From NCBI RefSeq assembly GCF_050038885.1, contig NZ_CP143624.1, forward strand, positions 6,634,001 to 6,698,000: DNA of 64,000 nt. The letters are read 5' to 3'. Each line of letters begins with the position of its first letter. Positions within the stretch are counted from its first letter, which is position 1. Position numbers and translations under genes: made by a program. This document shows positions 28,301-36,406 of this stretch, piece after piece. The notes beneath the pieces are model-generated. The model did no database searches. It was not told the origin of the DNA and was given only the letters and a program-made list of their open reading frames with translations. This DNA comes from Myxococcus flavus (GTDB taxonomy: Bacteria; Myxococcota; Myxococcia; Myxococcales; Myxococcaceae).

Positions 28301-29023
28301 CCGTGGCCCTGGGAGGTGCCGCCCCGGGGCGCGCCGCTGCTGGTGGAGCCCGACGGATGGCTACCCGTGGAGCGACCCGATGACCTCGCGCAGCGCCTGC
28401 TTCGCGAGGTGGACCTGCGCCTCGCGGCGCCCGACGTGGACGCCTCGGAGCGCCGGGCCCACCTGGAAGGTCTGCTGCGCGACGCGGGGGCGCTCCCCGG
28501 CGACGAGGGCATGGACGCGGTGCTGCGGACCGTGGAGCGCTTCCTGGCGTCGGCGTTCGCGCGTCAACTGGCGCAAGCGCCGTCACACACGATTCACCGG
28601 AACGTGCCGTTCGTGCTCGCCCTGGAGGGCGAAGTCAGTGTCGAGGGCGCGGTGGACCTCCTGTGGGAGTCACCCCAGGGGGAGGCCGTGGTGGTGGCGT
28701 TCAAACACGGCGGACGCCATCCGCTGGGAGTGGCCGCTTACACGTACGAGCTGGCGGCCCTGGGGCTGGTGGCCCGGCGCATGGTGCGAGAAGGGGTGCC
28801 GGTGCGGGTGGGAGTCGTCTTCCTGCGCGAGTCCTCGCCGGAGCCCGAGTGGCTCTCGGGAAGTCGGGGACTTGAAGAGGCGTCGGGGCGGCTCGCGGGG
28901 GCGGCACGGGCGGTGGCACGCGGTGAGGCCCGGGGTGAATGGGATGGGAGGGAGAAGGCAGCCTGCCAGGCCCTGCATTGCGGCTTCTCGGAACACTGTC
29001 ACCCGGCCCCCCGCGCGTGCTAA
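25361..29023 (+). CDS. addA: AddA-like UvrD/Rep-family helicase, nuclease motif altered
   Basis: A 1220-residue superfamily 1A helicase that pairs with AddB to resect double-strand breaks. Walker A (GAGAGKTYSL) is near residue 20, the DEXX box VDEFQDTNR near 382, motif III is VGDRKQSIYEFRG, motif V is TIHRAKGLEWPVV and motif VI is YVALTRARDRL. The C-terminal domain has the RecB-nuclease layout (IACPRRFHYVHRLG, then GAVDLLW), but the catalytic segment near 1110 reads VVVAFKHG where the family has D-x-K, so one acidic metal ligand is Ala. A terminal cysteine set (CQALHCGFSEHC) together with the earlier Cys could still hold an iron-sulfur cluster. The start is the ATG overlapping the addB stop (ATGA). 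purA follows after 12 bases. Confidence 0.87.
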   Translation: MSAEPSLLALERNLALMAGAGAGKTYSLVTMTLHLLAGARAVGEAVRPSRLCMLTFTDKAAAEMRSRVRQRLDALAQGDTRMDQEVELRASLARLDKPFPLPDAWRELREELGAATVGTFHSLCGQLLRRAPPAVGIDPNFEVLDSLEATGLVQDVCERVVLDALEAGDAQVRELCQELGFSGSGFSDGLVAALVSVYGKLREEGLRAATAAVSDAAEARAELESSITRCLELCAEARGLDAKGEWSRLLGGLERALNGMTAENFGQGERFPWLRACFKADGRNFARLSKGAAGPVRDLYWRVFGKSDGSVPRLDDAWAAWRTAPFEVTFRELLTRVEARHDTELSRRNVLDFTSLLVKSRDLLRAHPEFRRQVQERIGALLVDEFQDTNRLQLELVLLLAEKREDGPRELAPDADLVTALPLEPAFLCAVGDRKQSIYEFRGADVSVFSVLAKKLEAEGGARGFLQHNRRSVPGLLSFFNRTFAGVLVAADARAPRPFEVVYVPEEDDLAAVRPSLVDGPVVERLQLEEADTAADLRWLDADAIARRLRCLLAPGAPPTVPREDGEGLRPARGGDVAMLFRTFTHLEVYRQALIRHGVPHRVLRGRGFYGAQEVLDLASLLALLADAEDALAFAAVLRSPLVGLSDASLFLLAGDAPLSLGSPRLTEPQVLASLPEREHQRLERFLAALPGLRRERDRLGVRELLLSALDVTGYREALAGSPYAEQASANVEKLLALASKRDERGTGGCVAFARELRMLAENDPTEAQADLLDANDPRAVQLLTIHRAKGLEWPVVVVPALGGRRRSTTGRAHFERTHGISLRPWVPDSLDGYTSSRFDAVRAELKAREDAEYRRLLYVALTRARDRLVLSGGAEPRGGKDTWWHLIDGRLEVDAELRELVEDLDVDSLPPPADPVPPGPEELLLAEARVEAALLRVRGAPAPQAESPGAAVATAEALQDFIACPRRFHYVHRLGLRGAPWPWEVPPRGAPLLVEPDGWLPVERPDDLAQRLLREVDLRLAAPDVDASERRAHLEGLLRDAGALPGDEGMDAVLRTVERFLASAFARQLAQAPSHTIHRNVPFVLALEGEVSVEGAVDLLWESPQGEAVVVAFKHGGRHPLGVAAYTYELAALGLVARRMVREGVPVRVGVVFLRESSPEPEWLSGSRGLEEASGRLAGAARAVARGEARGEWDGREKAACQALHCGFSEHCHPAPRAC

Positions 29024-29035
29024 GCGGCGAGCACC

Positions 29036-30346
29036 ATGCCGAACGTCGTCGTCATCGGAGCGCAGTGGGGAGATGAGGGGAAGGGCAAGGTCGTGGACCT
29101 GCTCACCGAGCATGCCCAGGTGGTCGTCCGCTTCCAGGGCGGCAACAACGCCGGGCATACCCTTGTCGTGGGCGGGCAGAAGACCGTCCTGCACCTGATT
29201 CCCTCGGGCATTCTCCACCCGGGGAAGACGTGTGTCATTGGCAACGGAGTGGTGGTGGACCCCGCCGTCCTCGTTGGGGAGATTGACGCGCTGAAGGCGC
29301 GCGGCTTCCTCAAGGACGACGCGCAGCTCCTCATCTCCGACAATGCCCACGTCATCTTCCCGTGGCACAAGCTGCTGGACAGCTTCCGCGAGAAGGCGCG
29401 CGGTGGCAGCGCCATTGGCACCACGGGCCGGGGCATTGGCCCCGCGTACGAGGACAAGGTCGCCCGGCGCGGCATCCGCGTGCGGGACCTGCTCAACGCG
29501 GAGCGGCTGCGCGCGCGCATCGAGGCGCGGCTGCCGCAGGCGCTGGACGAGCTCAAGGAGCTGTGCGCCCAGGCAGGGGCCCCGGTGCCCCAGCTGGAGG
29601 TGCCGCAGGTGCTGGCCGAGTTCTCCGCCCTGGGTGAGCGGCTCAAGCCCTTCGTCCACGACGCCTCGCTCTACCTGTCCGGCCAGGTGCGCCGCGGCGC
29701 GCGCATCCTCTTCGAGGGCGCGCAGGGCACGCTGCTGGACGTGGACCACGGCACCTATCCGTTCGTGACGTCTTCCAACTGCGTCGCGGGCAACGCGGCG
29801 GTGGGCTCGGGCCTGGGGCCCACGGCCATCGACAAGGTGATGGGCATCAGCAAGGCCTACACCACGCGCGTGGGCGGCGGCCCCTTCCCGACGGAGCTGA
29901 ACGACGCCACCGGCGACCAGCTGCGCAAGGTGGGTGACGAGTTCGGTGCCACCACGGGCCGTCCCCGCCGCTGCGGCTGGCTGGACGGCGTGGTGCTGCG
30001 CTACGCCGCCCGCGTCAACGGCCTGTGGGGCATGGCGCTCACCAAGCTGGACGTGCTCAGCGGCCTCAAGACGCTGCAGATCTGCACCGCGTACGAGCTG
30101 GACGGCCAGAAGGTGACGGAGCTGCCCGGCGACTACGAGGACCTGGCCCGCGTCAAGCCCATCTACGAGACGCTCCAGGGCTGGGACGAGCAGATCGCCG
30201 GCGTGCGGACCTTCGACGAGCTGCCGGAGAACGCCAAGCGCTACGTGCGGCGGGTGGAGGAGGTCAGCGGCGTCCCCGTGGTGTGTGTGTCCGTGGGTGC
30301 GGACCGCGGCGAGACGGTGCTGCTCCAGAACCCGTTCCGGAGCTGA
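29036..30346 (+). CDS. purA: Adenylosuccinate synthetase
   Basis: A 436-residue enzyme that joins IMP and aspartate using GTP to give adenylosuccinate, the first committed step of AMP synthesis. The GTP-binding loop is at the N-terminus (GAQWGDEGKGK), followed by the IMP-site segment QGGNNAGHT, GTTGRGIGPAYEDK, EGAQGTLLD and TRVGGGPFPTEL, then TGRPRRCGW near the C-terminus. Length and motifs are standard. It starts only 12 bases after the addA stop with a weak GGCGAG ribosome binding site and is probably carried on the addBA transcript, though an internal promoter cannot be excluded. Confidence 0.97.
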   Translation: MPNVVVIGAQWGDEGKGKVVDLLTEHAQVVVRFQGGNNAGHTLVVGGQKTVLHLIPSGILHPGKTCVIGNGVVVDPAVLVGEIDALKARGFLKDDAQLLISDNAHVIFPWHKLLDSFREKARGGSAIGTTGRGIGPAYEDKVARRGIRVRDLLNAERLRARIEARLPQALDELKELCAQAGAPVPQLEVPQVLAEFSALGERLKPFVHDASLYLSGQVRRGARILFEGAQGTLLDVDHGTYPFVTSSNCVAGNAAVGSGLGPTAIDKVMGISKAYTTRVGGGPFPTELNDATGDQLRKVGDEFGATTGRPRRCGWLDGVVLRYAARVNGLWGMALTKLDVLSGLKTLQICTAYELDGQKVTELPGDYEDLARVKPIYETLQGWDEQIAGVRTFDELPENAKRYVRRVEEVSGVPVVCVSVGADRGETVLLQNPFRS

Positions 30347-30392
30347 ACGGGCACCCGCCCGTCGTGTGGGCGCTGACGAGGCCCGGGTTTTT
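30347..30392 (+). terminator. Possible terminator after purA
   Basis: ACGGGC (30347-30352) pairs with GCCCGT (30357-30362), and a second short stem GGGC/GCCC (30368-30371 and 30381-30384) is followed by GGTTTTT. Either or both could end the addB-addA-purA transcript. The stems are short. Confidence 0.4.
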
Positions 30393-30430
30393 CTGCTACG
30401 GCTCCTGGTTCGACACCCCCGGGAGCCGTC

Positions 30431-31768
30431 ATGGTCGTCTTGCGCAGATTCGTCATCGCGCTGTCCGCGGCAATGCTGTTGGGTGCCGCGGAGCCTTCCG
30501 ACGCGGCCCGGGCCGCCTTTCTCCGGGGGGAGGCGGCGCTGTCGCGTGGCCGCTGGGATGACGCGGCCGCGGCGTACCGCGAGGCCCTGGCCGAGACGCC
30601 CGGCTACCCCGCCGCCCTCAACGGCCTGGGCAGCGTGCTCTTCCGCAAGGGGCAGGTGGAGGAATCGCTCACGCACTTCCGAGCGGCCACCCAGGCCGAC
30701 CCTGGCTTCAAGATGGCGTGGTTCAACCTGGGCTATGCCGCTCGCAAGGCGGGAGACGCGGCCACCGCGGCGCAGGCCTACGAGCACTACACCCAGCTCG
30801 AACCCGGCGACGCGGATGGGTACTACGGGCTGGGGGAGAGCTACCGGCAGCTCGGCCAGAATCCGAAGGCCATTGCCGCGTATCAGGCGTACATCGCCCG
30901 CGAGCATCGCAAGGGGGAGCAGGTCTGGGTCCTCAAGGCGACCGAGCACCTGAAGGCCCTGGGCGCCGAGCCCCTCCCGGCCTCCGCTGCCGCCGTGGCG
31001 GAGGCCTCGCCGGCCGTCGCAGCCGCCGCCATGTCGACCGAGTCCGCGGAGTCCCGGACAGCCAATCCGGCGCTGGCGGCCTCGCGCATCCGTGACGGCG
31101 ACGCGCTGATGAAGGAGCGCCGCTACCGTGAGGCGGCCTTCGCCTTCCTGGATGCGTCCCACGCGGATGCCGGCCATGTCGAGGCGCTGTTCAAGCTGGG
31201 CAATGCCCTGGCGGTGCTGGGCTACTACGGCCAGGCGGTGGTCCAGTGGGAGCGGGCTTCCACGCTGACGCAGGATGCCGCCATCCGCCAGAGCGCCAGG
31301 GAGAACATCGACCGCGCCCGCGCGAAGCAGGTGCAGCAGGGCGCGTCCCCCCAGGCCGCGGGGCTGGCACCCGGCTCGGGACCCGTGGCGGACACGACCC
31401 GCGCCCAGGCCCGCCGTGCCTACGAGCAGGGCGTGCAGCGCATCGCCAGCAAGGACTTCAGCGGCGCGCTCTCGAGCCTGACCCAGGCCATCCAGCAAGA
31501 GCCCATGTTGGCGGTGGCCTACGTCGCGCGCGGCAGCGCGAACATCGGCCTTCGTCGTTACGCGGAGGCCGCGGCGGACTACCAGTACGCGCTGGAGCTG
31601 GAGCCTGGTTCGGCTTCTCCGCTTTACGGGCTGGCCGAATCTTTCCGCGCGATGGGCCGTGCGCTCGAGGCGCGCGAGCTCTACGAGCGCTACGCCGCCT
31701 CCTCCGCCGCGGACGTCCGTCCTCAACTCCAGGAGGAATCCCGACAGAAGGCGGCGCGCCTGCGTTGA
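30431..31768 (+). CDS. Exported TPR-repeat protein
   Basis: A 445-residue protein with an N-terminal signal peptide (about residues 1-24) and tetratricopeptide repeats in two blocks. Residues about 28-160 contain repeats recognisable by phrases such as AAAAYREALAETPGYPAALNGLG and WFNLGYAARKAGD. After an Ala-rich linker (about 178-210), further repeats run from about 215 to 280 and 315 to 430. No catalytic motif is present. It is likely a periplasmic scaffold or assembly protein; the partner is unknown. A TACGGC hexamer 28 bases before the ATG may be a -10 element. Confidence 0.8.
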   Translation: MVVLRRFVIALSAAMLLGAAEPSDAARAAFLRGEAALSRGRWDDAAAAYREALAETPGYPAALNGLGSVLFRKGQVEESLTHFRAATQADPGFKMAWFNLGYAARKAGDAATAAQAYEHYTQLEPGDADGYYGLGESYRQLGQNPKAIAAYQAYIAREHRKGEQVWVLKATEHLKALGAEPLPASAAAVAEASPAVAAAAMSTESAESRTANPALAASRIRDGDALMKERRYREAAFAFLDASHADAGHVEALFKLGNALAVLGYYGQAVVQWERASTLTQDAAIRQSARENIDRARAKQVQQGASPQAAGLAPGSGPVADTTRAQARRAYEQGVQRIASKDFSGALSSLTQAIQQEPMLAVAYVARGSANIGLRRYAEAAADYQYALELEPGSASPLYGLAESFRAMGRALEARELYERYAASSAADVRPQLQEESRQKAARLR

Positions 31769-31830
31769 CCGGCAGGCAGGAAGCCTGGGGGCAGGTGGAC
31801 CGTGTCAGCCCCAAGCATTAGCTTCCATGA

Positions 31831-32265
31831 ATGACCGGGCACGACGCGGAATCGAACGGACGGCAGGTCTTCAGGCCCCGACGGGTCCTCGCGGCGGTGA
31901 TGGCCGCAGCAGGACTGCTCTGGGTGGCCGTGCTGGTGTACCTCCTGCGCTTCTTCGATGAAGTCCCGCTCAAGACGTTCCTGTCGGCGGGCTTCTTCGT
32001 CCTCTTCTTCGCCGTGTCGCTCATGTACTACGGGCGCACGCTCATCGTGGTGGACGCCCGAGGGCTGACCTACCGCGGCATGGTGCGGACGCGGCGCTTC
32101 ACCTTCGCGGACATCCGCAAGCTGGATGTGCTGCCGGGGCCCGTGACGGTCTACGCCATCCGGGGCAAAGCGGGGCTGGTCCACTTCACCAGCTTCTTCC
32201 GCCACCACCAGCAGCTTGCCCGGCTTCTCGTGGAACGCGCGGGACTGGGGCCGTTACCGGGCTGA
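31831..32265 (+). CDS. Small membrane protein with PH-like domain
   Basis: A 144-residue protein with two transmembrane helices (about residues 20-40 and 47-66) followed by a beta-rich domain (about 70-140) that resembles bacterial PH-like domains, with LIVVDARGLTYRGMVRTRRFTFADIRKLDV as a typical opening reduced here to its key positions: a turn at GLTYRG and the ADI segment. No catalytic residues are recognised. The gene starts 62 bases after the TPR gene in the same direction and may be cotranscribed. Function unknown. Confidence 0.7.
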   Translation: MTGHDAESNGRQVFRPRRVLAAVMAAAGLLWVAVLVYLLRFFDEVPLKTFLSAGFFVLFFAVSLMYYGRTLIVVDARGLTYRGMVRTRRFTFADIRKLDVLPGPVTVYAIRGKAGLVHFTSFFRHHQQLARLLVERAGLGPLPG

Positions 32266-32282
32266 GCCGCCGCTCGGGGGCG

Positions 32283-33146
32283 TCAGGGGCTTCCCGTCGC
32301 CAGCAGCCAGGTGATGGCGACGCCCGCGGAGGCCGCCAAGGTGCCCAGGCCAATCAACCACCATTCGCCTCGGCGCTTGGGGCTTTCGGGCGTCGTCTCC
32401 GGGGGCGCGTCTGACGACGGCTCGACGGAGCTGGGCGCGGGCGCCTCGGCGGAGGGCGGCTCCTCGGGGGCGGGTGGGGCAGGGGGGGCCGGTTCCTCCA
32501 TCGCCGCCTGGAAGCGGAGCAGTGAGCGGCCCAGCTCGATGACGTCGCCGTCGGCCAGGGGCACTCGGGCTTCGACGCGCCGGCCGTTGAGGAAGACGCC
32601 GTTGGGACTGCCGAGGTCCTCCAGCGTGAAGCCATCCTCTCCGTGAAGGACGCGGGCATGCATCCTGGAGACGGCCCTGTCCCTCAGGCGCAGGGCCACC
32701 TCGCGCCCTCGGCCAATCTCCGTGGTGGGCTCCGCGAGGGCGTGGACGCGCCCCACGTCCAGCCCGGTGAGACAGGTGAGGGTGGCCGCCCGGGACAGCC
32801 CCGGTTCATTTGTTCCCGTGAGCAGGCCCTTGAGGAGGGCCACCGTGCCCACGCCGCGCTCGCCGACGGACTCCTGGAGCACCCGCAGCCCCATGTCCTC
32901 GGGCAGGCCGAGCGCCTCTCCGGGCAACACCAACCGTGGCACGCCTGGGGGGACGAGCACGCCGTTGACGGAGAAGGTGCGCGCGGCCTCCACCATCAGC
33001 CGCTGCGCTTCGATGCGAAGGCTGAGCAGCTTCGGCGGCAGGCCTTCCAGGTGGATGTCGTCCTCCGGGCCGCCTCCCAGCAGGTGGAGGCCCTCGGCGA
33101 GCTCGAAAGGGGTGGTGGTGCCCAGGTGCTCGAATTCGAAGCGCAT
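32283..33146 (-). CDS. FHA-domain protein with C-terminal membrane anchor
   Basis: A 287-residue protein. The N-terminal 90 residues look like a degenerate FHA fold. A clear FHA domain spans about residues 140-215, with GRGREV, the phosphothreonine-binding SRMHA, and GSPNGVFLNGRRV. A Pro/Glu-rich linker (about 220-255) leads to one C-terminal transmembrane helix (about 262-283), so the FHA domain faces the cytoplasm on a tail anchor. It should bind phosphothreonine on Ser/Thr kinase targets, a signalling route that is expanded in myxobacteria. A second FHA membrane protein is encoded 7 kb away. Confidence 0.88.
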   Translation of the reverse strand: MRFEFEHLGTTTPFELAEGLHLLGGGPEDDIHLEGLPPKLLSLRIEAQRLMVEAARTFSVNGVLVPPGVPRLVLPGEALGLPEDMGLRVLQESVGERGVGTVALLKGLLTGTNEPGLSRAATLTCLTGLDVGRVHALAEPTTEIGRGREVALRLRDRAVSRMHARVLHGEDGFTLEDLGSPNGVFLNGRRVEARVPLADGDVIELGRSLLRFQAAMEEPAPPAPPAPEEPPSAEAPAPSSVEPSSDAPPETTPESPKRRGEWWLIGLGTLAASAGVAITWLLATGSP

Positions 33147-33269
33147 GGACCGCGAAGGGAAGCAACGTCCTGACCGCTGCGAGGGCCCGGGGTTTCGCGG
33201 ACTTGCCGCGCGGGAGCGTCCCGGGGCGGACGGGGCCGTCCTGGAGGCGGGACGTCGGTGCCCACCGGC

Positions 33270-34040
33270 TCAGGCCGCGCGCGAGGTTTCCGGGGACGGG
33301 GGCGTGCGGGTGTCTGGGCCCAGCCGCGCGCCCGGGAAGACGGCCACGGCAGAGCCATCCGCGACGAACGCGGAGCTGGGCTTGCCGCGCAGGAAGGGGA
33401 CGAACCGCTCGCCGTACATCCCCGCCACGTCGACCTCGAGCTGGGAGCGCTCCACCTGCCACACGGACCAGCGGGGGTGTTCCACGCGGTACTCCGCGCA
33501 GCCGCCGTCGCGCTGTGCGGTGTAGCCCCAGTAGTGCTCGGTGATGAATTCTTCCTCGGAGCCGGGCTCGCTCGGGCGCGGTGCGCCGCGCGTCGTGGCG
33601 GACAGGTGCTGCCACCGCCCGTTCGCCTTCCACGCATACTCGAGCTGGCCAGCAGCGCCCGCCTCCGCCCCTTCCATGGCCACGACGTGCCGCATGGGGA
33701 GGGCGACATACGGCTCGTTGTAGAGCACGCGCGCCACGGTGGCGATGGCCAGACGGGGGACGATTTCCTTCACGAACACGACGCCGCGCCGCCAGCCGTC
33801 CTCGGCGAAGTGCCGCACGTAGAAGCGCAGGTTCACCTCGTCGAAGTTCCGGTGGAAAGGAACCGGCAGCCCCCGAACGCGGGTGTCGAGGAAGCGGAAC
33901 CCCACCATGCTGGCGAAGGTCCGGCCCTGCCACGTGTCCAGCTCCGTGCCGCTCGGAACGAGGGGACGGAGCACGTCCGGGTCCACCTCGTAGTTGAGCA
34001 TCAGGAGATACCGCCACGAGGCCGTGAGGAAGGGGCGCAT
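33270..34040 (-). CDS. DUF2071 (YqjF-like) family protein
   Basis: A 256-residue protein of the DUF2071/YqjF family. Typical segments are WRYLLMLNYEVDPDVLRPLVP near the start, with key positions in the Tyr-Glu-Val and Leu-Val-Pro turns; FASMVGFRF; HRNFDEVNLRFYV; RRGVVFVKEIVPR; EHYWGY; and the HPRWSVW tail. It is probably cytoplasmic. The family has no settled biochemical role. It lies upstream of the FHA gene in the same orientation with a 123-base gap, which holds no feature I can name. Confidence 0.85.
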   Translation of the reverse strand: MRPFLTASWRYLLMLNYEVDPDVLRPLVPSGTELDTWQGRTFASMVGFRFLDTRVRGLPVPFHRNFDEVNLRFYVRHFAEDGWRRGVVFVKEIVPRLAIATVARVLYNEPYVALPMRHVVAMEGAEAGAAGQLEYAWKANGRWQHLSATTRGAPRPSEPGSEEEFITEHYWGYTAQRDGGCAEYRVEHPRWSVWQVERSQLEVDVAGMYGERFVPFLRGKPSSAFVADGSAVAVFPGARLGPDTRTPPSPETSRAA

Positions 34041-34144
34041 GCCCTACGCGTAGTGCGCGGCGCTGCCCGATGTCCAACGTGGTGGCGGGCGCGCGTGGCG
34101 CTCGCTCACCCCTCGCAGTAGTTGGAGTGCTGCGCTCGGTGGGC

Positions 34145-34768
34145 CTACCAGGTCGCTCCGATGTTCAGGGTGCCCGCGTAGCTGCCTCCGCTGTTGAAGT
34201 TGCGGTCGCCAATGGTGACGTCACCGGGCGGGGCGTTCGCCGCGAACTCCTGGTCGATGAGGAAGTTGTACTGGACGCGCGCGTCGGCGGTGAAGCTGCC
34301 CATGTGCAGGCGCAGGCCGCCGCCCACGGGGACGCTGGCCACCGTGTCATCCGAGAACGCGAGCGTCGGGGCGCGCACGTTGTACCGGCTGAGGCCGACG
34401 CCGCCCAGGACGTAGGGCTGGAGGGGCGCGGCGCCCAGGCCCAGGGTGGCCACCGCGTGCGCGCCGTTACGCACCAGGTCGGGGCCGCTCGTGGAGCCCG
34501 TCAGCACGCGCTCGTCGAAGTTGTTGATGGCGCCCGAGTAGCCCAGCTCGATGCCCAGCACCTTCGAGGGCTTGATGGCCACCGTCACGCCGTAGCCGAG
34601 GCCGGGGTTGATGTCGGAGCCCAGTGCGCTCGTGTAGCCCTCGACACCGCCGCCGATGAGGAACGTCAGGCCCCGCATGTCGGCAGAGGACTCCAGCCGC
34701 TCCTGCGCCATGGCGCTCCCCGCTCCCAGCACACCCACCACCGCTCCCACCTTGAGTAGAGTCTTCAT
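34145..34768 (-). CDS. Outer-membrane beta-barrel protein
   Basis: A 207-residue exported protein. The start chosen has a GGGAGG site 5 bases upstream and gives a clean signal peptide (residues 1-21, ending SAMAQ); the longer frame has no signal. The mature part alternates polar and hydrophobic residues with many glycines (YGVTVAIKPS, GIELGYSGAINN, LQPYVLGGVGLSRY, VPVGGGLRLHMG) and ends in an aromatic residue (IGATW), as small 8-strand OmpA/OmpW-type barrels do. No peptidoglycan-binding domain is present. Its function is likely structural or permeability related. Confidence 0.85.
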   Translation of the reverse strand: MKTLLKVGAVVGVLGAGSAMAQERLESSADMRGLTFLIGGGVEGYTSALGSDINPGLGYGVTVAIKPSKVLGIELGYSGAINNFDERVLTGSTSGPDLVRNGAHAVATLGLGAAPLQPYVLGGVGLSRYNVRAPTLAFSDDTVASVPVGGGLRLHMGSFTADARVQYNFLIDQEFAANAPPGDVTIGDRNFNSGGSYAGTLNIGATW

Positions 34769-34808
34769 TCGCGCCTCCCTTTGGGCCTGAACCACTGTTT
34801 GAGGCGAG

Positions 34809-34837
34809 AAGATGGGAGTCACCGCTCGGCATGACAA
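34809..34837 (-). promoter_or_regulatory. Possible promoter of the beta-barrel gene
   Basis: On the minus strand TTGTCA and CATCTT are separated by 17 bases, about 40 bases before the ATG. The -35 is good and the -10 is weak (three of six). Confidence 0.35.
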
Positions 34838-34936
34838 TTGCCGAGGCCGCGACGCGGCGCGCCCATCCAGCCCGCCTGCTCGCCCAGCGCGTGGTGGACC
34901 CATCCGGTGTGAAGCCCGCTAGGATGCGCGGCCCCG

Positions 34937-36139
34937 ATGCGTCTTTCATCCTTCGTCATCGCTCCGCTGCTGGCCGTCACCTGCCTTGCCACCGCCTGCC
35001 GTGATGAGCAGGCCGGTCCGCGTCCGCGCGAGCCACGCATCCCCGCTCCCACGCAAATGCGCACGCTGGATGCCGCGCCCGCGGACCTCACCTTCCGCAG
35101 CGGCAAGACGTTCGCCGGCGGGGCGGTGGTGTACCTGGGCTCCAAGGTGTCGCCGGAGAAGGCCGCGCCCGGCGCGCAGGTGCGGCTGTCCCACTACTTC
35201 CAGGCGGTGCGCCCGCCCCCGCGGGGCTTCAGCTTCTTCGTCCACGTGGTGGACCCGGCCAGTGGCGGCATGCTGACCAACGCGGACCATGAGGTGCAGG
35301 GCGGCGCCGCGCCGCTGGCCTCATGGCCGGTGGGCAAGGTCATCGAGGACGTCCACACCGTGGCCATGCCCAACGTGCCCGCGCGTGTGGTGCTGGGCTT
35401 CTGGCGGGGCGATTCGAGGCTGCCCGTGGATGACGCGGACGCGCATGACGGCTCGCAGCGCATGCTGGGGCCACAGCTGGGTGGTGCCGCGCCGGAGCTG
35501 CCCGAGTACACCGTTCCACGGGTGAGCCAGGCGCCCACCATCGACGGGGTGCTCGATGACGCGGCGTGGAAGCAGGCCCGGCCGGTGGTGCTGCGCCGCA
35601 GCTTCGACGGGCGCCCGGCGCGCCTGCGCACCGAGGCGCGGCTCGTCCACGACGGCGAGTTCCTCTACGTGGCCTTCGACCTGGAGGACCCGGACGTGTG
35701 GGGCACGCTGCGCAAGCGCGATGACCCCATCTACGAGGAGGAGGTGGTGGAAATCTTCCTCGACGCCAACGCGGATGGGCGCACGTACAACGAGCTCCAG
35801 GTGTCTCCCCACAACGTCATCTTCGACGCATACTTCCCGGCGCGCCGGCAGGGCATGGACCGCTCGTGGGATTCGGGGATGACGTCCGCGGTGAAGGTGC
35901 GCGGCACGCTGGACGACGCGTCGGACCGCGACGAGGGCTGGTCGGTGGAGATGCGGATTCCCTTCGACCGGCTGGCGGAAGTCCCTCACCGCCCGCCCCG
36001 GCCGGGTGACCGCTGGCGCTTCAACCTCTACCGGCTGGAGCACCATGACCGCCGCACGGTGGAGGGACAATCCTTCTCGCCCCTCTTCATCGGCGACTTC
36101 CACGCGCTGCCGCGCTTCGGCTGGCTCGTGTTCGAGTGA
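34937..36139 (+). CDS. Lipoprotein with CBM9-like domain
   Basis: A 400-residue lipoprotein with signal peptide and lipobox (LATAC) at about residue 21. Residues about 50-185 form a beta-sandwich-like region with no assigned family. Residues about 195-400 match the family 9 carbohydrate-binding-module-like fold, opening with APTIDGVLDDAAWKQA and continuing with YVAFDLEDPDVW, EEVVEIFLDANADGRTYNEL and WSVEMRIPF, all characteristic. Such domains bind sugars or sit in surface enzymes; no catalytic motif is seen. TAGGAT (34920-34925) lies 11 bases before the ATG and may be a -10 element, which would leave a very short leader. Confidence 0.85.
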   Translation: MRLSSFVIAPLLAVTCLATACRDEQAGPRPREPRIPAPTQMRTLDAAPADLTFRSGKTFAGGAVVYLGSKVSPEKAAPGAQVRLSHYFQAVRPPPRGFSFFVHVVDPASGGMLTNADHEVQGGAAPLASWPVGKVIEDVHTVAMPNVPARVVLGFWRGDSRLPVDDADAHDGSQRMLGPQLGGAAPELPEYTVPRVSQAPTIDGVLDDAAWKQARPVVLRRSFDGRPARLRTEARLVHDGEFLYVAFDLEDPDVWGTLRKRDDPIYEEEVVEIFLDANADGRTYNELQVSPHNVIFDAYFPARRQGMDRSWDSGMTSAVKVRGTLDDASDRDEGWSVEMRIPFDRLAEVPHRPPRPGDRWRFNLYRLEHHDRRTVEGQSFSPLFIGDFHALPRFGWLVFE

Positions 36140-36151
36140 GCGCGGCCGTGC

Positions 36152-36406
36152 TCACGCGTGAGGGGTGATGTCCCAATGGGATTCCGCCATCGAGCGCTCG
36201 GTGGGGTCTCCCAGGAAGCGGAGGAAGCCTCGGAGCTCCATCGTGTCGATGAGCTCCTCGGCCTCCAGCTCCGAGAACCCGCGCAGGTCCACGAGCAGGT
36301 TGCGCATGACGGACTTGCCTCGGAGGTACCCCACGGGTTCGCCCGGGCCGAGCGCGTTCTTCAGGTCGGCGGTGAGCTGCTGGAGGTCGATGTCCTCTGG
36401 AATCAT
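36152..36406 (-). CDS. Small acidic protein coupled to comEC
   Basis: An 84-residue acidic, mostly helical protein with no signal peptide, membrane segment or known motif. Its ATG overlaps the comEC stop (ATGA), so it is translated by coupling from the comEC message, and its stop lies 12 bases from the convergent CBM9-like gene. Coupling makes it a genuine gene. Whether it helps ComEC or is only a passenger cannot be told. Confidence 0.75.
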   Translation of the reverse strand: MIPEDIDLQQLTADLKNALGPGEPVGYLRGKSVMRNLLVDLRGFSELEAEELIDTMELRGFLRFLGDPTERSMAESHWDITPHA

